Source: Verrucomicrobiota bacterium (lineage in GTDB: Bacteria > Verrucomicrobiota > Verrucomicrobiia > Opitutales > Opitutaceae). Taken from it: a stretch of DNA of 57,292 bases. Below the pieces are notes generated by a model, which searched no databases, was not told the DNA's origin, and worked only from the letters and a program-made list of their open reading frames with translations. This document shows positions 17,636 to 25,797 of this stretch, one piece after another (position 1 is the first letter of the stretch; every line of letters begins with the position of its first letter). A program made the translations under genes and the position numbers. The stretch lies in NCBI GenBank assembly GCA_023443985.1, contig JAEZSJ010000363.1, positions 1 through 57,292 on the forward strand, read 5' to 3'.

Positions 17636-18616
17636 ATGAAACGCCATACCATCGCCGCCCTCCTCTCCTTCGCCGCCTTCGCCGCCGCAGCCCAGGCCGA
17701 CGTCGGCACCGCGCTCCTCAAGCCGAGCACCGCGACTCGCCCCAAGGACGACACCGCCGGCAGCCAGATGGGCTCCTACGCCGGGATCAAGCGCGCCATC
17801 GGGGTCGTCGACTTCGAAGTGGACGACGGCTGCAGCTTCGACGACGGCGCCAAGTCCAACATGCGCGCCATGCTCGAGTCGGCGCTCTTCGCCACGAACC
17901 GGTTCGTGATCGTCGAACGCGGCAATCTCGACGCTGTCCTCAACGAACAGGACCTCCAGTCGAGCAAGCGCGCCGCGAAGGCCTCCGGCGTGGCGCAGAC
18001 CGGCAAGATCCGCAGCGCCCGTTACCTCGCCACCGCGCTGATCACCGAGGCGTCGAGCAACACCTCCGGCGACTCCGGCGGCGTGCGCATCCACGGCTTC
18101 TCCATCGGCGGATCGGCGACCAAGTCGAGCATCGTGCTCCTGGTGAAGCTGGTCGACAGCACGTCCGGCGAGCTCGTCGCCAGCGAGCGGATTCGCGGCG
18201 TCGCCGGCAAGTCCGGTCTCAATCTCGGATATGATGGGCACGGCTGGGGCGGCGAGCTCGGCACCTTCGCCAAGACCCCGATGGGCGAGGCTGCGCAGGA
18301 CTGCATCAACCAGGCCGTGAAATTCATCGCGGCGAAGATGGAGGCCTTCCCGGTGGAGGGGAACGTGGTCCTCGCCTCCGAGAACGCGATCATCATCAAC
18401 CTCGGCGAAAACTACGGCATCCGGGCCGGTCAGAGCTTCGTCATCCGCCGCAAGGGTGAGACGCTCGTCGCCCCCGAGACCGGCGAAGTCCTCGGCACCA
18501 GCGACGGCGAGACCCTTGGGGTGATCGAGGTCGTCAGCACCAAGGAGAAGATCTCGAGCTGCAAGCTGGTCGAAGGCGACATGCCGCAACGCGGCGACGC
18601 CGTCGTCTTGCGCTAA
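17636..18616 (+). CDS. exported CsgG/LpoB-like protein
   Basis: A 326-residue protein with a signal peptide (MKRHTIAALLSFAAFAAAAQA, cleavage near residue 21) and no lipobox cysteine, so periplasmic. Residues about 50-220 look like the CsgG fold: GVVDFEVDDG, a VIVERGNLDAVLNEQDLQ segment and ARYLATALITEAS. The last 90 residues (VVLASENAIIINLGENYGIRAGQSFVI) resemble the FlgT C-terminal beta-domain found behind CsgG domains. No curli genes are nearby, so a general envelope-assembly role is inferred. It has its own promoter and terminator, so it is a single-gene unit. Confidence 0.75.
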   Translation: MKRHTIAALLSFAAFAAAAQADVGTALLKPSTATRPKDDTAGSQMGSYAGIKRAIGVVDFEVDDGCSFDDGAKSNMRAMLESALFATNRFVIVERGNLDAVLNEQDLQSSKRAAKASGVAQTGKIRSARYLATALITEASSNTSGDSGGVRIHGFSIGGSATKSSIVLLVKLVDSTSGELVASERIRGVAGKSGLNLGYDGHGWGGELGTFAKTPMGEAAQDCINQAVKFIAAKMEAFPVEGNVVLASENAIIINLGENYGIRAGQSFVIRRKGETLVAPETGEVLGTSDGETLGVIEVVSTKEKISSCKLVEGDMPQRGDAVVLR

Positions 18617-18633
18617 CCCCGCCCGTTCTTTGC

Positions 18634-18663
18634 GCCCGCCTCCCCTGCGGAGGCGGGCTTTTT
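18634..18663 (+). terminator. rho-independent terminator
   Basis: Ten-base perfect arms GCCCGCCTCC (18634-18643) and GGAGGCGGGC (18649-18658), a 5-base loop, then TTTTT from 18659. It closes the CsgG-like gene. Confidence 0.85.
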
Positions 18664-18746
18664 GTTGTCGAGCGGGAGACGGGCTGGCGTGCCGCCGACA
18701 TTGACCGTGCCCCGGCCGCCGCCATTCTCCGTCCCACCACCCGCCC

Positions 18747-19778
18747 ATGCCGCTGATTCCCCGGCTCGCCGAAAAGCTCCAGCGCCATCCGAAACGCTTC
18801 GTGTTTCCGGAGGGGGCCGACCCGCGCGTGTTGCAGGCGGCCCGGCAGATCGTCACCCGCCGGATGGGCGCCCCCATCCTGCTCGGGGAACGCTCGGTCA
18901 TCAAGGATGCGGCCCTCCGGCTCGACATCTCGCTGCAGGGCATCCGCCTGATCGATCCCGCGCGCGCGGCCGACCTCGAGGAGTTTGCGACGCGCTACCT
19001 CGAATTGCGTCGCGGCCGCGGGTTGCAGCCGCCCGAAGCCCGCGCGGCGATGGTCGATCCCGCCTACTACGCCACCATGATGCTCGCCACGGCGCAGGCC
19101 GATGCACTCATCGGCGGCGCCACCGTCTCGGCCTCCAGCGCGTTGCGTCCGTTGTTTCAGATCATCCCCAAGCAGGAGGGGGTGAACACCGCCTCCTCCG
19201 TGATGGTGCTCGATTTCGACGAGAACAAGGTCGGTCTCGACGGCTCCCTCTTCCTCGGCGACTGCGGCGTCATCCCCGATCCCACCGCCGAGCAGCTGGC
19301 CGACATCGGCATCACCGCCGCACGGATCGCCCATCACCTCACGAACGACACCCCGCGCGTCGCCTTCCTCAGCTACTCGAGCCGCGGCACCTCGTCGCAT
19401 CCCTCGGTGTTGAAGATGCGCGCCGCCACCGAGCTCGCGCGGGCCAAGATCCCCGAGCAGAAGTTCGCCGTGGAGATCGACGGCGAGATGCAGGTCGATG
19501 CCGCGCTCGACCCGCGCACCGCCGCGGCGAAGGGCGTGCTGCCGGGTGTCGGCGGCCGGGCGAACGTGCTGATCTTCCCCGATCTGAACTCCGGCAACAT
19601 CGCCTTCAAACTCGTGCAGGTCCTCGCCGGGGCGAACACGTTCGGCCAGATCATCACCGGCCTCTCGCGCCCCGCCGCCGAGATCAGCCGCGGCTCCAGC
19701 GCCCACGATGTGCTCGGCGCCGCCGCCATCGTGGGCGTGCAGGCGATCAGCCACAATCTCCTCTACGGCGCCGACTGA
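18747..19778 (+). CDS. pta: phosphate acetyltransferase (catalytic PTA/PTB domain only)
   Basis: A 343-residue enzyme converting acetyl-CoA and phosphate to acetyl phosphate. It consists of the C-terminal catalytic domain alone: FVFPEGADPRVLQAA, ATAQADALIGGATVS, the SYSSRGTSSHPSVLKMRAA nucleotide loop, and PDLNSGNIAFKLVQ (the NxGN motif). Long PTAs such as the E. coli enzyme carry an N-terminal P-loop and DRTGG half; here that half is encoded by the next gene 31 bases downstream. No acetate kinase gene is in view. Confidence 0.93.
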   Translation: MPLIPRLAEKLQRHPKRFVFPEGADPRVLQAARQIVTRRMGAPILLGERSVIKDAALRLDISLQGIRLIDPARAADLEEFATRYLELRRGRGLQPPEARAAMVDPAYYATMMLATAQADALIGGATVSASSALRPLFQIIPKQEGVNTASSVMVLDFDENKVGLDGSLFLGDCGVIPDPTAEQLADIGITAARIAHHLTNDTPRVAFLSYSSRGTSSHPSVLKMRAATELARAKIPEQKFAVEIDGEMQVDAALDPRTAAAKGVLPGVGGRANVLIFPDLNSGNIAFKLVQVLAGANTFGQIITGLSRPAAEISRGSSAHDVLGAAAIVGVQAISHNLLYGAD

Positions 19779-19809
19779 ACGCCCGCGGCCCGCCCCCGCA
19801 CCCCCTTCC

Positions 19810-20976
19810 ATGCCGACTTCAGCCATGCCCGACGGTTATCAGGAGGCACCCGCCGGCCTTCTCGCCAAGCCGACCAACACCACCACGAAGCGCATCTTCG
19901 TCGCCGGCACCCGGATGAACGAGGGCAAGACCACCACCTGCCTCGGTCTCTTCGCCGCGCTCCAAACGCTCTACCCCCGCGTGGGCTTCATCAAACCGGT
20001 CGGCCAACGCTTCGTCGAAGTCGAAGGCCACCAGATCGACGAGGACTCCGTGCTGCTCGACACGATCTACCACGTGAAGGTCCCGATCGAGAGCATGAGC
20101 CCCGTCACCGTCGACGGGAAGTTCACCCGCCGCTACCTCACCGATCCCGCGGGCACGCTCCCTGTATTGATCGATCGGATCTGCCGCGCCTTCGACCGCG
20201 TCTCGTGGGAGAAGGATTTCACTCTCATCGAGGGCACCGGCCATGCCGGCGTCGGCTCCGTCTTCGACCTCTCCAACGCCTCCGTCGCCCGGCTGCTCGA
20301 CGCAAAGGTCATCCTCGTCTCCTCCGGCGGCATCGGTCGCCCCGTCGACGAGATCGCGATGAACAAGGCCCTCTTCGACCGCGAAGGCGTCGAGGTGATC
20401 GGGGCCATCGTCAACAAGGTCGAGCCGGACAAGCTCGGCTTCATCGCCGACTACGCCGGCCGCGGCCTCGCCCGCCACGGGGTACCCTTGCTCGGGGTGC
20501 TGCCCATCCAGAAGCCGCTCACCTCGCCCAACCTCGCGCAGATCGTCGAGGAGATCGGCGGCCGCTGGCTCAACGGGCGCGCCACCGGCGCGAACGAGCG
20601 TATCGATGAAGTCGTGATCGGGGCCATGACTGCCAAGGGCGTGATCGACACCCTCAAGCCGGGCGTCCTGCTCGTCACTCCGGGCGACCGCGACGACCTG
20701 CTGTTCGCGACCATCTCCACGGCCGGCTTGTCCGGCCGCAAGGTCGTGTCCGGCATCGTGCTCACGGGCAACACGCTCCCCCACCCGCGCCTGCTCGAGC
20801 TGCTCTCACAAACCCCGATCCCCGTCGTTGCCGTCGCCGACGAGTCCTACGCGGTGGCGTCGAAGATCAACAACATGACGATCAAGACGCAGCCGCAGGA
20901 CGCGGACAAGATCCCTATCATCAAGCGCATGGTCCTCGACCATGTGGACCTGAAGAAGCTGCTCGCGTCCTTCTAG
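19810..20976 (+). CDS. P-loop/DRTGG protein, free-standing homologue of the Pta N-terminal half
   Basis: A 388-residue protein. Residues about 28-240 are a BioD-like P-loop domain: RIFVAGTRMNEGKTTTCLG (Walker A), IEGTGHAG and VGAIVNKV-like (read VIGAIVNKVEPDK) segments. Residues about 255-385 correspond to a DRTGG domain (MTAKGVIDTLKPGVLLVTPGD, VSGIVLTGNTLP). In long phosphate acetyltransferases this module precedes the catalytic domain and regulates it. Here it follows pta as a separate gene, probably in one transcript. ATG 19810 is used; ATG 19825 is equally possible. The expected role is allosteric control of Pta, inferred from the domain pairing. Confidence 0.85.
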   Translation: MPTSAMPDGYQEAPAGLLAKPTNTTTKRIFVAGTRMNEGKTTTCLGLFAALQTLYPRVGFIKPVGQRFVEVEGHQIDEDSVLLDTIYHVKVPIESMSPVTVDGKFTRRYLTDPAGTLPVLIDRICRAFDRVSWEKDFTLIEGTGHAGVGSVFDLSNASVARLLDAKVILVSSGGIGRPVDEIAMNKALFDREGVEVIGAIVNKVEPDKLGFIADYAGRGLARHGVPLLGVLPIQKPLTSPNLAQIVEEIGGRWLNGRATGANERIDEVVIGAMTAKGVIDTLKPGVLLVTPGDRDDLLFATISTAGLSGRKVVSGIVLTGNTLPHPRLLELLSQTPIPVVAVADESYAVASKINNMTIKTQPQDADKIPIIKRMVLDHVDLKKLLASF

Positions 20977-20995
20977 GGCGCGCCCCGCCACCGGG

Positions 20996-21030
20996 AAAAC
21001 AACACGGCCATCGCCCGGGAGCGATGGCCG
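20996..21030 (-). terminator. terminator of the lipoprotein gene (minus strand)
   Basis: Arms CGGCCATCGC (21005-21014) and GCGATGGCCG (21021-21030) form a 10-bp stem with a 6-base loop. On the minus strand it is followed by a GTTGTTTTCC tract. It also sits just after the DRTGG gene stop and may act on both strands. Confidence 0.65.
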
Positions 21031-21057
21031 CGTGTAGTGGGGAAACCGTTTCGCCGC

Positions 21058-21759
21058 TCAGTTGCCGGGCTTCACCAGGACCGTGTAGTTCACGAGCCGG
21101 CCCACCGGCGAGACGAAGAACACGTCGCGGTATTCGTGCGGCGGAATCTGCAGGCTGTAAAACCGCGGCATGGTCGCCTCGCCCCGCTCGCTGAGCAGGA
21201 AGGTGCAGGCCACACCCACGTTGGCCGTCGTCGACACGACGTTGCGCACGCGGACCCAGGTCCGCACGCGGCCGTCGGTGAGCGGGTGCGCCTCGATCGA
21301 GGTCAGCCTCACCATGGAGGTGTAGGCCTTGGCGAACTCGGCGTTGATCGGCACCAGCACGATGCCCGTCCAGTCGCGCTCCACCAGCTCCGCGGAGGCG
21401 CCGTCGGCCGTGAGTCCGCGCGTCGGCGGTTGGCTGCCGTAGTTGATCGGCTGATCCACCTCGGGGGCGGGCGCGCCTGTCTGGAGCGAAGCCATGGCCT
21501 GGGGGAATCCGGTGGACTCCGCCTGCTCATGCTGGACACCGCCAAGGTCGGGCTCGGTGAGCCGTTCGACCAGTTCGGCCGCCTCCGGCGGGACCGGCGG
21601 AGGCGGGGTGGCAGGCTCCGCCTCCGGAGGCGGGGTGGGCGGCGGCGCCACGGCGGGAGCCGGTTTCGAAGCGGGCTTGGCTTGTGGCTGGGGGGACGAG
21701 CAGCCGGCGAGCACCAATGCGCCCAGGGAGAGACCGAGGACAATTACGTTGGGTTTCAT
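21058..21759 (-). CDS. proline-rich lipoprotein, function unknown
   Basis: A 233-residue protein with a lipoprotein signal (MKPNVIVLGLSLGALVLAGC; acylated C20). A Pro/Ala/Glu-rich linker (residues about 22-65) is typical of proteins that reach across the periplasm. A C-terminal beta-rich domain follows (GIVLVPINAEFAKAYTSMV, VRVRNVVSTTANVGVACTFL, YSLQIPPHEYRDVFF), similar in character to domains that describe a protein-protein contact. No enzyme motif is present. ATG 21759 is fixed by the signal peptide. It is divergent from the ArsR-methyltransferase gene with 189 bases between. Confidence 0.8.
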   Translation of the reverse strand: MKPNVIVLGLSLGALVLAGCSSPQPQAKPASKPAPAVAPPPTPPPEAEPATPPPPVPPEAAELVERLTEPDLGGVQHEQAESTGFPQAMASLQTGAPAPEVDQPINYGSQPPTRGLTADGASAELVERDWTGIVLVPINAEFAKAYTSMVRLTSIEAHPLTDGRVRTWVRVRNVVSTTANVGVACTFLLSERGEATMPRFYSLQIPPHEYRDVFFVSPVGRLVNYTVLVKPGN

Positions 21760-21948
21760 GCTGTGGGAGTGGGGAAGGTTACCGCGGATGATGATAAAAA
21801 GCGGCGCGGGCAAGAATATGCCGCCGATCGAAGCAGGGAAGGCTTGGTGCGGGAGCCGCCGATTTAAACAAAATCTTGTGGCGGGCATCGCACGGTCACG
21901 GATTCGTTCGTGCAATCGCGCCGCCTCCCGTGCCACAGTCGGCCCGCG

Positions 21949-22887
21949 ATGAAATCCCCTTGGGACACGCTGAAGATTGTCGCCGATCCCACCCGCCTGC
22001 GTCTGCTCGCGCTGCTCCTCCGTGAGGAGCTCTCCGTCGCCGAGATCCAGGAGATCCTCGACATGGCCCAGTCGCGTGTCTCGTCCCAGCTCTCGCTCCT
22101 GCGGCAGGCGGGCTTCGTGGTGGACCGGCGCGACGGCAAACGCGCCTACTACTCGCTCCGGCCCGGCCTCGGTGCCGGCCAGCTCACCCTGCTGCGCACC
22201 GCCGCCGAAGCGGTCGCCGACCAACCGGAATCCGCCGAGGATCGCGGCAATCTCGAACGCATTCTCGCCCGCCGCCGGCGCCAATCCGAGGAGTATTTCA
22301 ACCTCGTCGCCGGCCGCCTCGGGAAAAACTACTGCCCCGGCCGCTCGTGGGAAGCCATCGGCCACCTCGCCCTGCGGCTCGTGCCCGGGATCGTCGTCGC
22401 CGATCTCGGCGCCGGGGAGGGGCTGCTCTCGCAGTTGCTCGCCCGCCGCGCCGCCCAAGTCTGGTGCGTCGACAACTCGCCGCGCATGGTCGAGGTCGGC
22501 ACCGCGCTCGCGCACAAGAACGGACTTGAGAACCTCCGCTACCTTCTCGGCGACATCGAGGCGGTTCCGCTCGAAGAAGGCGGCGTCGATATCGCGATCC
22601 TCAGCCAGGCGCTCCATCATGCCGAGCATCCGCAGCGCGCGGTCGACGAGGCGTTCCGCATCCTCAAGCCCGGCGGCCAACTCATCGTGCTCGATCTGAA
22701 GGCCCACGACTTCGAGAAGGCCCGCGAGCTCTACGCCGACCGCTGGCTTGGCTTCAAGGAGAGCGCACTCCACGGGTTCCTCAAGCGATCCGGCTTCACC
22801 CAGGTGGAGGTCGCCACCGTCGCGCGCGAGAGCGAGGCGCCGCACTTCGAGACACTGCTCGCCGCCGGCTTCAAACCCCACGGTTGA
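21949..22887 (+). CDS. ArsR-family regulator fused to a SAM-dependent methyltransferase
   Basis: A 312-residue fusion. Residues 1-75 are an ArsR winged helix: IVADPTRLRLLALLLREELSV-type opening (read in parts), AEIQEILDMAQSRVSSQLSLL as the recognition helix region, then the RRDGKRAYY wing. Residues about 125-312 are a class I methyltransferase with VVADLGAGEGLLSQLL, CVDNSPRMVEV, LSQALHHAEHPQRAV and RILKPGGQLIVLDL. Known relatives often accompany methionine/SAM-cycle genes, where the methyltransferase half may sense SAM or SAH. No such gene is adjacent here. No metal-binding cysteine motif is seen in the HTH part. Confidence 0.88.
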   Translation: MKSPWDTLKIVADPTRLRLLALLLREELSVAEIQEILDMAQSRVSSQLSLLRQAGFVVDRRDGKRAYYSLRPGLGAGQLTLLRTAAEAVADQPESAEDRGNLERILARRRRQSEEYFNLVAGRLGKNYCPGRSWEAIGHLALRLVPGIVVADLGAGEGLLSQLLARRAAQVWCVDNSPRMVEVGTALAHKNGLENLRYLLGDIEAVPLEEGGVDIAILSQALHHAEHPQRAVDEAFRILKPGGQLIVLDLKAHDFEKARELYADRWLGFKESALHGFLKRSGFTQVEVATVARESEAPHFETLLAAGFKPHG

Positions 22888-22980
22888 GAGGGTCCGAGTC
22901 CGCCGGCCACCGGCCGGTCCACCCCGGGGCACGGGCGGCGGCACGCCGTGCCACGCGCCATCCGGCAACACCCCGACGCG

Positions 22981-23004
22981 CTGCTGACACCACGCTGTCA
23001 GCAG
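22981..23004. other. intergenic stem-loop
   Basis: Perfect 9-bp arms CTGCTGACA (22981-22989) and TGTCAGCAG (22996-23004) flank a 6-base loop, 42 bases before the next start codon. Without a T-run it may be a weak terminator for the upstream gene or an operator. Confidence 0.35.
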
Positions 23005-23045
23005 CGGCTGTTAACGTGCGCGCCGCAAACCCAACCGAAGCCACC

Positions 23046-23717
23046 ATGAGCCACGCCGTCTCCATCTATGCCGACCCACTTCCTTCCCTCGCCCCGCCTG
23101 CCGGTGACGATTCCGAAACCGCCCTGCTGCCGCCCCACCCCCTGACCGAGGCGCTGTTCGGCACCTGGGCCGGTGGCCACTCTCCCGCCGCCCGCGCCCG
23201 CGCGGTGCTGGCCTCCGCCTTCCTCGCGGACGGACCCCGCCCCGAACTCGCCGCCGACCTGGCGCTCTTCGGCCAATTCGTGGGCTCGTGGGACCTGGTG
23301 GTGATCGATCACCCGGAGGGCGCACCCCCGCAGGAAACTTCCGGCGAATGGCACTTCGCCTGGGCGCTCGATGGGCGGGCCGTCGCCGATGTTTGGATAT
23401 CGCCGGCCCGCGAACACCGCACGCGCCGCGCCGACAGCGGCGACTACGGTCTCACGCTCCGGTTCCCCGATCCGGCGGTCGGCGCCTGGCGCTCCACCTG
23501 GCTTGGGCCGGTGCGTCGCACCGTCCGGCCGTTCCTCGCCCGCGCGGTCGGAGAGGAGATCGTGCTTTCCGGGTCGTTCGACCCGGGGGTCGAGACGCGC
23601 TGGATCTTCTCGCAGATCACGCGGCGCAGCTTCCACTGGCGCGCCGTGCAATCCGGCGACGGCTGGCTGACGCAGCGCCTCCGGCAGGAGATGCGCGCGC
23701 TCCGGCGCGTCGACTAG
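23046..23717 (+). CDS. hypothetical protein, lipocalin/DUF1579-like
   Basis: A 223-residue cytoplasmic protein without signal peptide or membrane segments. Residues 1-75 are Ala/Pro-rich. Residues about 78-215 are beta-rich: FGQFVGSWDLVVIDH, SGEWHFAWALDGRAVADVWI, YGLTLRFPDPAVGAWRSTWLG and RSFHWRAVQSGDGW. That succession of short strands with tryptophans looks like the lipocalin-type barrel of DUF1579-like proteins. ATG 23046 is preferred because upstream in-frame sequence is low-complexity. No function can be assigned; the next gene follows after 68 bases. Confidence 0.6.
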   Translation: MSHAVSIYADPLPSLAPPAGDDSETALLPPHPLTEALFGTWAGGHSPAARARAVLASAFLADGPRPELAADLALFGQFVGSWDLVVIDHPEGAPPQETSGEWHFAWALDGRAVADVWISPAREHRTRRADSGDYGLTLRFPDPAVGAWRSTWLGPVRRTVRPFLARAVGEEIVLSGSFDPGVETRWIFSQITRRSFHWRAVQSGDGWLTQRLRQEMRALRRVD

Positions 23718-23785
23718 CACGCGGTCCGCGCGATCCGCCGCTTCGCCGTTTGACCACGCCGCGCCGGCCCCGCATTGCTCGCCGA

Positions 23786-24769
23786 ATGCCGTGGGATGTC
23801 CATCTCCGCCAAGGCCTCCACCTGCCCCAGATCGACTGGTGGCTCGACGCACCGCGCCCGGCGGCCCGCTCGTTCATCTCGCACGCGCATTTCGACCACA
23901 TGGCCCGCCATCGCCTCACGCTCTGCACGGAGGCGACCGCGCGCTTCATGCAGGCCCGGCAGCCTGCGCGCCGCGAACTGCTCACCCGCCCGTTCGGCCA
24001 TCCTCACGAGATCGCCCCGGGCTGCGTCGCCACCCTGCTTCCGGCCGGCCACATCGCCGGCTCCGCGCAGCTGCTGGCCGAGTCCGAGCACGGCCGCCTG
24101 CTCTACTCCGGCGATTTCAAGCTGCGGCCCGGCAAGGTCGCCGAACCCTGCGCCACGCCCCGCGCCGATGTCCTGATCATGGAGACGACGTTCGGCCTGC
24201 CGAAATACCGGCTTCCCCCGGTCGAGGAGGTCGTCGCCGCCATCGTGCGCTTCTGCCGGGAGACGCTCGCCGCCCGCGCCATCCCCGTGCTCTTCGGCTA
24301 CAGCCTCGGCAAGGCGCAGGAGATCCTCGCCAGCCTGGCGGGCGCGGAGCTGCCGCTCATGCTGCATCCGGAGATCGACCGTCTCACCCGCGTGTGCTCG
24401 ACGCTCGGTTACGAGTTCCCCGCCTACCGCGAGTTCGATGCGCTCGCCGCGCCCGGGCATGTGGTCATCGCCCCGCCGCAGGCCTCGAAGGCCTGGCTCG
24501 GCCGGCTGGCGCCGCGGCGCACCGCGATGATCACCGGCTGGGCGCTCGACTCCTCGTGCAAGTATCAGACTGGATGCGACGCCGCATTCCCGCTGTCCGA
24601 CCACGCGGACTTTCCGGAGCTGCTCGAATTTGTCGAGCGCGTGCAGCCACGCCGCGTCGTCACGGTGCACGGGTTCGCCGCCGAGTTTGCGCAGACGCTT
24701 CGCGCCCGCGGGGTCGACGCCCTGGCGATCGGGAAGGAGAACCAGCTCGAACTCGGCTTCGGTCCCTGA
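23786..24769 (+). CDS. metallo-beta-lactamase fold exonuclease-like protein
   Basis: A 327-residue protein of the beta-CASP/exonuclease-like branch. The metal motif HAHFDH (residues 33-38) is followed by LLPAGHIAGSAQ, the YSGDFKLRPG strand, IMETTFG and a C-terminal SDHADFPELLEFV motif that supplies later ligands, then VHGF. This layout matches the mRNA 3'-end processing/DNA-ligase-associated exonuclease group. Neither the ligase nor the helicase partner of the DNA-repair version is seen nearby. Probably a nuclease for RNA or DNA; the substrate is undetermined. Its stop faces the phosphoesterase gene 34 bases away. Confidence 0.8.
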   Translation: MPWDVHLRQGLHLPQIDWWLDAPRPAARSFISHAHFDHMARHRLTLCTEATARFMQARQPARRELLTRPFGHPHEIAPGCVATLLPAGHIAGSAQLLAESEHGRLLYSGDFKLRPGKVAEPCATPRADVLIMETTFGLPKYRLPPVEEVVAAIVRFCRETLAARAIPVLFGYSLGKAQEILASLAGAELPLMLHPEIDRLTRVCSTLGYEFPAYREFDALAAPGHVVIAPPQASKAWLGRLAPRRTAMITGWALDSSCKYQTGCDAAFPLSDHADFPELLEFVERVQPRRVVTVHGFAAEFAQTLRARGVDALAIGKENQLELGFGP

Positions 24770-24803
24770 CGCGCCGCCGGCGCGGATGCCGCGGCACCTA
24801 GGG

Positions 24804-25598
24804 TCAGCCCAGCCGCTCGGTCACCAGTTCGCAGGAGACCGCCCGCCGCGCCGCCGGGTCGTAGCGCACCAGCGCGCCCGAGAGCCGCACGTCGCCGCTC
24901 GCGACCTCGAACCGCCGCGGCATGCCGTCCACGAACCGGCCGATCACCGCCTGGATGTCGCGCCCGAGGACCGACTCGTAGGGGCCGGTCATGCCCGCGT
25001 CGGTCAGGTACGCCGTGCCCTTCGGCAACACGGTGGCGTCGGCCGTCGGCACATGCGTGTGGGTGCCCACCACGGCGAGCGCCCGTCCGTCCAGATACCA
25101 GCCCAGCGCGATCTTCTCCGAGGTCGCCTCCATGTGCGCCTCGACGAACACCGCATCGCAATCCTGTTCCCCCGCCCGGAGCAGCCGGTCGGCCGCGGCG
25201 AAGGGACAGTCGCCCTTGAGCCCGATGAAGTTGCGCCCCAGGACCGTGAATACCCCGAGCCGGAAGCCGTTCTTCTCCACGATCACCCGCTCGCGCCCGG
25301 GACAGGCGGGCGGCAGGTTCGCCGGCCGGCAGACCCGGTCGAACTGCCCGATCTCCGCCTCGAAGCCCTTCTGGTCCCACACGTGATCGCCCAGGGTGAT
25401 CACGTCGACGCCGCAGCCGAGCAGATCGCGCGCAATCGTGCCCGTGATGCCGGCGCCGGCCGCCGAGTTCTCGGCGTTGGCGATCACGAAATCCAGGGCG
25501 AGGCGTTCGCGCAGCTGCGCGAGCCGGTCCGTCACGACGGCGCGGCCGGGCCGCCCCACGATGTCGCCGATGAAAAGCAGGGAGATCACGCGCGGCAT
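24804..25598 (-). CDS. YmdB/TIGR00282 family metallophosphoesterase
   Basis: A 264-residue cytoplasmic metallophosphoesterase. LLFIGDIVGRPGR (metal ligand D), ANAENSAAG, ITLGDHVWDQKG, VFVEAHMEATSEK and GTHTHVPTADA together are the signature of the YmdB family, which hydrolyses 2',3'-cyclic nucleotides and affects biofilm and motility decisions in Bacillus. In many genomes it neighbours rny; here it is divergent from ilvB. ATG 25598 is chosen because MPRVISLLFIGD matches the family start. Confidence 0.92.
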   Translation of the reverse strand: MPRVISLLFIGDIVGRPGRAVVTDRLAQLRERLALDFVIANAENSAAGAGITGTIARDLLGCGVDVITLGDHVWDQKGFEAEIGQFDRVCRPANLPPACPGRERVIVEKNGFRLGVFTVLGRNFIGLKGDCPFAAADRLLRAGEQDCDAVFVEAHMEATSEKIALGWYLDGRALAVVGTHTHVPTADATVLPKGTAYLTDAGMTGPYESVLGRDIQAVIGRFVDGMPRRFEVASGDVRLSGALVRYDPAARRAVSCELVTERLG

Positions 25599-25797
25599 TC
25601 CGCACCGCGAGCCGCGCAAGTGCAAGCCGCGGCCGCAGCCCGCCCGCCCATCGGTCCGGATGCTGACGACGCCACGACAGCTCTGCCAGCCGGGTGCACG
25701 CCCCTCCGCCGCCTCCATCGCCAAGGGACCGAATCCGCCCTTGCGGCAACGGTAGTGACCGCCAAGGTTGGCCGCCTTTCATCAAGAAGCCGCTGCC

